A stretch of DNA of 64,000 nucleotides from TMED14 sp038145075 (lineage in GTDB: Bacteria; Bacteroidota; Bacteroidia; Flavobacteriales; Schleiferiaceae), in contig JAYQOY010000001.1 of NCBI GenBank assembly GCA_038145075.1, positions 62,001 through 126,000 of the forward strand, read 5' to 3'. A program made the translations under genes and the position numbers. Below the pieces are notes generated by a model. That model ran no database searches. It was not told where the DNA came from and saw only the letters and a program-made list of their open reading frames with translations. Shown here in pieces: positions 59,832 to 64,000 of the stretch. Each line of letters opens with the position of its first letter. The stretch's first letter is position 1.

Positions 59832-60842
59832 ATGGAACTGTACTTGGATTCGGCGGACCTCAACGAGATCAGCACCGCATTTGAACTAGGCTTTTTAGCC
59901 GGTTTGACCACCACTCCCACCTTTATGCAACGCGAGGGCGTGGCGGATTTGGACGCTATGCTTTTGAAATTGGCCGATATGGTACCTGTGCTCCAAATTG
60001 AGGCCTTGGGCCGAACGGCGGAAGAAATCGTCGCGGAGGCCAAGCGTCAAGAGAAGCTTGGATTGGACCGCAGCAAGACGGTGTACAAAATCCCCATCTC
60101 TTTGGAAGGAGCGCGCGCCTGCAAAATGCTGCGCAGCGAAGGCTTTTTGGTCAATCTGCACTTGGTGTATACGCTCCAGCAAGCCTACATGGCTATGGCC
60201 GCGGGTGCCACGTATGTCTGCCCTTTAGTGGGTCGCTTGCAAGACCAAGGAACCGACGCCCTGCAATTGGTGGCGTCCATCGTGGATATGAAGTTGCAGC
60301 ATGGCTACGACACCAAGATTATGTTTTCGTCGGTGCGCCATTTGGAGCACGTTCGGAACGCTATTGAACTGGGCGTAGACACCATTACCGTGCCCTGGAA
60401 GGTCATGAAGCAAATGACCAACAACCACTTGACCGAATTGGGTTCGGAGCAGTTTTTTGTAGACAACCGCCGCGTAACGACCAAAGTGGCACAGGCGATG
60501 CGTGCGGCGGACGTGCATGTCGCCCCAAGCGCAACGATTCAGGAAGCGCTCGTGAAGATGACCAAGTCCGGCTATGGGGCGGTGGTGATCACCGACCAAG
60601 GTCAGCTCCAAGGCATCTTCACCGATGGAGATGTGCGCCGCTGGCTAGAAACGCAGAGCGAACCCAACTTACAAACGCCCATCTCGGCCGCTGCTGGCAG
60701 CTCCATGCCGAGTACCATTGATGCCGATGCCCTCCTGAATGAAGCGGCGCAGGCCTTCTCCGCTCAGAAAGTGGATCAGCTCGTCGTCCTGCAGAACGGT
60801 CAGGTATTGGGCCTTTTGGACATTCAAGACCTCGTGGGATGA
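59832..60842 (+). CDS. Transaldolase/fructose-6-phosphate-aldolase-like protein fused to a KdsD-type CBS pair
   Basis: Residues 1-~220 form a small transaldolase-family barrel: YLDSAD at 4-9, the predicted Schiff-base lysine K86 in TVYKIPISLEG, and VNLHLVYTLQQA near 105. The motif normally written TTNPS reads TTTPT (residues 26-30), so a residue that contacts substrate in the family is changed. Residues ~228-336 are a CBS pair containing GIFTDGDVRRWL, very like the CBS region of arabinose-5-phosphate isomerase KdsD/KpsF. I do not know this fusion as a characterised enzyme. The start is ATG 59832. It is coupled by ATGA to a KdsC-like phosphatase. Confidence 0.85.
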   Translation: MELYLDSADLNEISTAFELGFLAGLTTTPTFMQREGVADLDAMLLKLADMVPVLQIEALGRTAEEIVAEAKRQEKLGLDRSKTVYKIPISLEGARACKMLRSEGFLVNLHLVYTLQQAYMAMAAGATYVCPLVGRLQDQGTDALQLVASIVDMKLQHGYDTKIMFSSVRHLEHVRNAIELGVDTITVPWKVMKQMTNNHLTELGSEQFFVDNRRVTTKVAQAMRAADVHVAPSATIQEALVKMTKSGYGAVVITDQGQLQGIFTDGDVRRWLETQSEPNLQTPISAAAGSSMPSTIDADALLNEAAQAFSAQKVDQLVVLQNGQVLGLLDIQDLVG

Positions 60843-61432
60843 ACGCACTGATTTTAGATTGGGACGGGGTTTTCCACGACGGCCGAAAGGGTTCCGACGG
60901 TGGAAGCAGCTTTTCCGAACTAGACAGTATGGGCCTCAACCTCTTGCGCTTTGGCCACTACCTCCAAACGGGCCAAATCCTGCCCGTCGCCATTGTCACG
61001 GGTGAGCGAAACGAAACCGCTGAGGCGTTCGCTCGCCGAGAACACCTGCATGTATTTGGGTTCTATGCCAAAGAAAAAACACGGGCCATCGAACCCTTAG
61101 AAGCCGCCTGGGGTAGCCAAGCTGCGACCTGGGGCTTTGTGTTTGACGACATCCTAGATTTTGGCCTCGCAGCACGCGTGGGCCTGCGCGCCATGGTCTA
61201 CCGAGAAGCCTGTGAAGAGACCTACCACTATGCCGTCAACCAGGGCTGGGTGGACATCACCTTGCAGGCGGATCACGCGGTTCGGCGCTTTGCAGAGCAG
61301 CAGTTGGTCGAGTCCGGACTTTGGGAACGGGTTCTGGAAGGCCGTATGACCATGAGTTCCGACTACCAGGCCTACTGGGCGGCTCGTCAGGCTCTGCCCT
61401 TGGAGGTCATCGACTTCTCCCCCAAACTCTAA
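60839..61432 (+). CDS. KdsC-like HAD phosphatase
   Basis: This 197-residue haloacid-dehalogenase phosphatase is of the KdsC (Kdo-8-phosphate phosphatase) type. The nucleophile and acid/base aspartates are in LILDWDGVFHDGR (D7, D9), the second motif is IVTGERN, and the later motifs are FGFYAKEKTRAIEPL and FVFDDILD. It lacks a cap domain, as KdsC does. The substrate is unknown; the four-base overlap with the transaldolase-CBS gene suggests it dephosphorylates that enzyme's product or a related sugar phosphate. The tail beyond about residue 130 is longer than that of KdsC. Confidence 0.85.
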   Translation: MNALILDWDGVFHDGRKGSDGGSSFSELDSMGLNLLRFGHYLQTGQILPVAIVTGERNETAEAFARREHLHVFGFYAKEKTRAIEPLEAAWGSQAATWGFVFDDILDFGLAARVGLRAMVYREACEETYHYAVNQGWVDITLQADHAVRRFAEQQLVESGLWERVLEGRMTMSSDYQAYWAARQALPLEVIDFSPKL

Positions 61433-61468
61433 CAGCAGCCGGGGTTTCCCAACAACGGGGGCGTCGGG

Positions 61469-63004
61469 TTATTTGGCGATGCTTGTGGCGCGCGTTTCAC
61501 GAATCACCGTCACACGCACTTGACCTGGGTAGGTCATCTCGTTTTGGATCTTCTGTGAAATATCGAAGGCAATGGTGCTGGCCTCCGTATCGCTGACGCG
61601 CTCACTTTCTACCATGACGCGCAGTTCGCGACCCGCATGGATGGCGAAGGCCTTGTTGACCCCGTTGAAGCCCATGGCCATTTGCTCGAGGTCTTTGAGG
61701 CGCTGCATGTAGCTTTCGGCCAATTGGCGGCGTGCCCCAGGACGAGCACCCGAAATAGCATCACATACCTGAATGATGGGCGACAGAAGCGACGTCATCT
61801 CAATTTCGTCGTGGTGCGCACCAATAGCATTGCAGATGTCGGGCTTCTCGCCGTACTTCTCGGCCCACTGCATGCCGAGCAAAGCGTGCGGCAAATCGGT
61901 CTCCTCAAAAGGCACTTTGCCGATGTCGTGCAACAGACCGGCGCGCTTGGCGGCTTTGGGGTTCAGCCCAAGCTCGGAGGCCATGACCGCGCTCAGCTTG
62001 GCCACTTCTTTGGAGTGCGACAAGAGGTTTTGGCCGTAAGACGAGCGGTACTTCATTCGGCCCACCATGCGCATCAGCTCAGGATGCAAACCGTGGATGC
62101 CCAGCTCAATCGCCGTGCGCTTGCCCAATTCCGCTACTTCGTCCTCAATGCTCTTAGTCACCTTGTCGACCACCTCTTCAATGCGCGCAGGGTGAATACG
62201 TCCGTCCGTCACCAAACGGTGAAGCGACAAGCGCGCAATTTCACGGCGAACGGGGTCAAAGCAGCTCAAGATGATGGCTTCAGGAGTGTCGTCTACGATG
62301 ATTTCCACACCTGTTGCGGCTTCGAGGGCGCGAATGTTACGCCCCTCCCGTCCAATGATGCGGCCCTTCATTTCGTCGTTTTCAATGTGGAAAACGGATA
62401 CGGCGTTCTCATTCGCTTGTTCAGTCGCAATGCGCTGAATGGTCTGAATAACGATCTTCTTTGCCTCTTGGTTGGCGGTCATCTTCGCCTCTTCTAAGGC
62501 GGTCTGAATGAAACTTGAGGCTTCGTGCTTGGCTTGGGCCTTGACCGCTTCAATCATCTGCTCTTTGGCTTGGTCCGCCGTTATGCCAGCCAGACTTTCC
62601 AATTTGCGTAACTGCTCTTGCAAAGCCTTGTCCAGCTGGCCTTCTTTGGCCTGGACGCTCTCTAACTTGCGCGTGAAGCTCTCTTCCAGCTTATTGATTT
62701 CTTTCTCGCGGCGGCGGGTTTCTTCCACATTTTTGGAATGGTCGCGCTGGGCCTCCTTGAGTTGTGCATGCTGGTCCCGAATCTTAGCCTCCCGCTCTTG
62801 TGAGCGTTGTTCGTGCTTTTCTTTCAGTTCCAAATAGCGCTCCTTGGATTGGAGCATCTTTTCTTTCTTGAGGGCTTCCCCCTCCTTTTCAGCTTCCCGA
62901 AGGATAGCTTCCGACTTTGCCTTCAGCGCAGTCTTTTGCAAGGCAACGGCGCCCACAGCACCTCCTGCTAGACCGGCCAAAACGGCTAAAATGGTCTCTA
63001 TCAT
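61469..63004 (-). CDS. rny: Ribonuclease Y
   Basis: RNase Y (511 residues) is a membrane-tethered endoribonuclease initiating mRNA decay. It has an N-terminal anchor (about 3-25), a long coiled coil (about 35-175), a KH domain with GRIIGREGRNIRALE near 205, and an HD domain with LLHDIGKVPFE carrying the metal-binding His-Asp near residue 342. I start at ATG 63004, directly before the anchor; the TTG at 63025 would add seven residues. It follows zapA with a 64-base gap in which I see no RNA gene. Confidence 0.96.
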   Translation of the reverse strand: MIETILAVLAGLAGGAVGAVALQKTALKAKSEAILREAEKEGEALKKEKMLQSKERYLELKEKHEQRSQEREAKIRDQHAQLKEAQRDHSKNVEETRRREKEINKLEESFTRKLESVQAKEGQLDKALQEQLRKLESLAGITADQAKEQMIEAVKAQAKHEASSFIQTALEEAKMTANQEAKKIVIQTIQRIATEQANENAVSVFHIENDEMKGRIIGREGRNIRALEAATGVEIIVDDTPEAIILSCFDPVRREIARLSLHRLVTDGRIHPARIEEVVDKVTKSIEDEVAELGKRTAIELGIHGLHPELMRMVGRMKYRSSYGQNLLSHSKEVAKLSAVMASELGLNPKAAKRAGLLHDIGKVPFEETDLPHALLGMQWAEKYGEKPDICNAIGAHHDEIEMTSLLSPIIQVCDAISGARPGARRQLAESYMQRLKDLEQMAMGFNGVNKAFAIHAGRELRVMVESERVSDTEASTIAFDISQKIQNEMTYPGQVRVTVIRETRATSIAK

Positions 63005-63068
63005 GGTTTCAATCTCAACGTCCAAACTCCCCCAGACGTTCTGAGAGAGGCGGGCGGCGAAATCTCCT

Positions 63069-63362
63069 TTAGTGGCTTAAAACCGCATCCAGCTGGGCTT
63101 GGACGCTCTCAAGGCGTCCGAGAATGGCTTCCTGTTCCTTGCTGTCTCCTCCTTTTAGCCCCAACAATTGGTTGGCAAGCTGAAGGGCGCACATGGCCAG
63201 CGCATCTTGCTTATCTCCTACTGCATAGCGCTCTTCAAAGCGCTGCATGGCAGAGTGTATCATGGACACCGCCTTCCGGACCTGTTCTTCTTCCTGACGT
63301 TCAATGGTCAGTGGATAATTCCTTCCGGCGATGGACACTTTTATTTTGAGCGAGTCATTCAT
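63069..63362 (-). CDS. zapA: Cell division protein ZapA
   Basis: ZapA (97 residues) bundles FtsZ filaments at the Z ring. It has the N-terminal beta-strand region (KIKVSIAGRNYPLTIERQEEE) and a C-terminal coiled coil with the conserved LAMCALQLANQLL. It is transcribed with a coiled-coil partner upstream (12-base gap) and rny downstream, a familiar order in Flavobacteriales. Confidence 0.93.
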   Translation of the reverse strand: MNDSLKIKVSIAGRNYPLTIERQEEEQVRKAVSMIHSAMQRFEERYAVGDKQDALAMCALQLANQLLGLKGGDSKEQEAILGRLESVQAQLDAVLSH

Positions 63363-63374
63363 TTCCAGCTGGGC

Positions 63375-63665
63375 TTAGGCGTTCAGTTGTGCCACGCACT
63401 TGTTGATTTCCCGTACCCATTCGTTTAACTGAAGCTTCAGCGCCCGGCGTTCTTCCTGGCTGCCGTTAAAAGCCATCAATAAACGAAGTTGCTCAATTTC
63501 ACTGCGCAGGTCCGCCACTTTTTTGCGCTCATGCGCCAATTCTTGGTTTAGCGAAGCCATGGTTTCGGCTTGTGATTCCAGCTCGCCGATGGCCAAGCGG
63601 TAGCGCTCAATCAAGGAATGTACTTGATCTTGAATGCGTTGTACCTGATCTAGGGCGTTGGACAT
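63375..63665 (-). CDS. Small coiled-coil protein, probably ZapA partner
   Basis: The 96-residue, almost entirely helical protein has heptad-rich leucines from residue 5 to 75 and a conserved-looking C terminus (WVREINKCVAQLN). I recognise no catalytic motif. Its place immediately upstream of zapA suggests a ZapB-like or scaffold role in division (inference). The start ATG 63665 is chosen because a perfect TAAGTTTG box (63693-63686) lies 20 bases upstream, making the in-frame ATG at 63698 untranscribed. Confidence 0.75.
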   Translation of the reverse strand: MSNALDQVQRIQDQVHSLIERYRLAIGELESQAETMASLNQELAHERKKVADLRSEIEQLRLLMAFNGSQEERRALKLQLNEWVREINKCVAQLNA

Positions 63666-63685
63666 GCGAAGGGATTTTGAACCAT

Positions 63686-63693
63686 CAAACTTA
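63686..63693 (-). promoter_or_regulatory. -7 promoter box TAAGTTTG for coiled-coil/zapA/rny
   Basis: This perfect TAnnTTTG match on the minus strand ends 20 bases before the ATG at 63665 and argues against the earlier in-frame start at 63698. Confidence 0.5.
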
Positions 63694-63731
63694 GCCATTC
63701 CCAAGCGCAATTCCTATCTTCCGTTGCAGCT

Positions 63732-64000
63732 ATGCGACGCAATTTTATCGCCCTTTTTAGTCTTGTGAGCCTCGCGGCTTTTGCCCAATCCCCTATTGCT
63801 GTCCAACCCATTGGAGGTGAGGTAGATTTTGCAGGAACCTTTGGCGAATTGCGGTCCCATCACTTCCATTCCGGCGTAGATGTGCGCACAGGTGGCCAAA
63901 CGGGCTGGCCTGTGCGAGCCGTGCAGGATGGGTATTTGAGTCGCATCGTCGTCCGACCGGACGGGTTTGGATGGGCGCTCTACCTCCGGCACCCCAATGG
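63732..64000 (+). CDS. M23-family (LytM) metallopeptidase, 3' end outside window
   Basis: The first 89 residues of a secreted protein are visible, with a signal peptide (about 1-18, ending LAAFAQ) and the start of an M23 peptidase domain. The zinc ligands are expected in HHFHSGVDVRTGG (His-x3-Asp). A GWPVRAVQDGYLSRI strand follows, typical of the family. M23 enzymes cut peptidoglycan cross-links or act as inactive activators; the second metal motif lies beyond the window. It is divergent from the zapA operon; a weak TATCTTCC precedes it at 63714-63721. Confidence 0.85.
   Translation, partial: MRRNFIALFSLVSLAAFAQSPIAVQPIGGEVDFAGTFGELRSHHFHSGVDVRTGGQTGWPVRAVQDGYLSRIVVRPDGFGWALYLRHPN

Noticed and set aside
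62997..63070. Possible 6S-like RNA between zapA and rny
   Set aside because: The gap is only 64 bases and I see no long stem-loop; too short for a 6S RNA.
1..64000. tRNA or rRNA genes, insertion sequences, prophage genes
   Set aside because: I searched by eye for T-loop motifs, transposase motifs and phage modules and found none; a covariance-model scan would be needed to exclude small RNAs.

Overview
The window looks like a chromosomal segment of a Bacteroidota bacterium, most likely order Flavobacteriales and perhaps Schleiferiaceae/Cryomorphaceae-like. The evidence is: a type IX secretion C-terminal domain of the gliding-motility type; a ribosomal protein S16 with a long acidic tail; an enlarged NusB; bacillithiol synthesis (bshC); lineage-specific families (DUF4294, a RimK-associated protease, a RibB with a degenerate RibA domain); the gene order ftsK-lolA-lptF/G-ribB; and many Bacteroidota -7 boxes (TAnnTTTG) in front of genes. 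Coding density is very high. No gap exceeds 300 bases, and I see no rRNA, tRNA, CRISPR array, prophage or insertion sequence.

Layout. 1-2086: end of an unrecognised beta-rich protein and a polyprenyl-phosphate sugar transferase. 2109-4191: hydroxyacyl-CoA dehydrogenase and a secreted C1 peptidase. 4192-6924 (-): argS and arginase. 6975-14972: envelope and division block ftsK-lolA-lptF/G, with two glycosyltransferases placed before ribB. 14969-18850 (-): TamB-like protein. 18880-21926: tsaD-rimB-rimK-rsmE, a translation-modification operon. 21932-23443 (-): hutH. 23498-27626: photorepair cassette (SDR, flavin reductase-like protein, DUF2256, FeS photolyase, cry-DASH) with overlapping reading frames. 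27620-30645 (-): hisS and ettA. 30715-36356: carboxypeptidase-regulatory-like protein, guaB and a giant T9SS-sorted surface protein. 36475-38281 (-): acyl-CoA dehydrogenase and a hexapeptide acetyltransferase. 38360-42311: S1/P1 nuclease, Rrf2 regulator, cysteine/cystathionine synthase with CBS domains, rpsP and rimM. 42369-46836: saccharopine dehydrogenase-like gene, pckA and phoH. 46960-49864: Crp/Fnr regulator, TPR-like protein, then yajC/DUF1573/nusB on the minus strand. 49922-56023 (-): pseudouridine synthase, lycopene cyclase, carotene hydroxylase, pepD, a periplasmic-binding-fold protein and guaA. 56088-59781 (-): bshC, DUF4294, accC. 59832-61432: transaldolase-CBS fusion plus a KdsC-like phosphatase. 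61469-63665 (-): rny, zapA and a coiled-coil protein. 63732-end: start of an M23 peptidase.

The genes suggest an aerobic, pigmented, light-exposed heterotroph: zeaxanthin-type carotenoids, two photolyases, amino-acid catabolism (arginase, histidase, dipeptidases), fatty-acid oxidation steps and gluconeogenesis through PEP carboxykinase.

Four things stand out. (1) A two-gene module joins a transaldolase-like aldolase, carrying a KdsD-type CBS pair and an altered TTNPS motif, to a KdsC-like phosphatase; it could be an undescribed sugar-phosphate route. (2) Perfect tandem duplications of 35 and 70 bp disrupt the 5' end of the saccharopine dehydrogenase gene and the middle of guaA, and are more likely assembly artefacts than biology. 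(3) Several genes have a -7 box only 4-6 nt before the ATG, implying leaderless mRNAs, often in compact divergent pairs. (4) The light-repair cassette includes an SDR that has lost its catalytic tyrosine.
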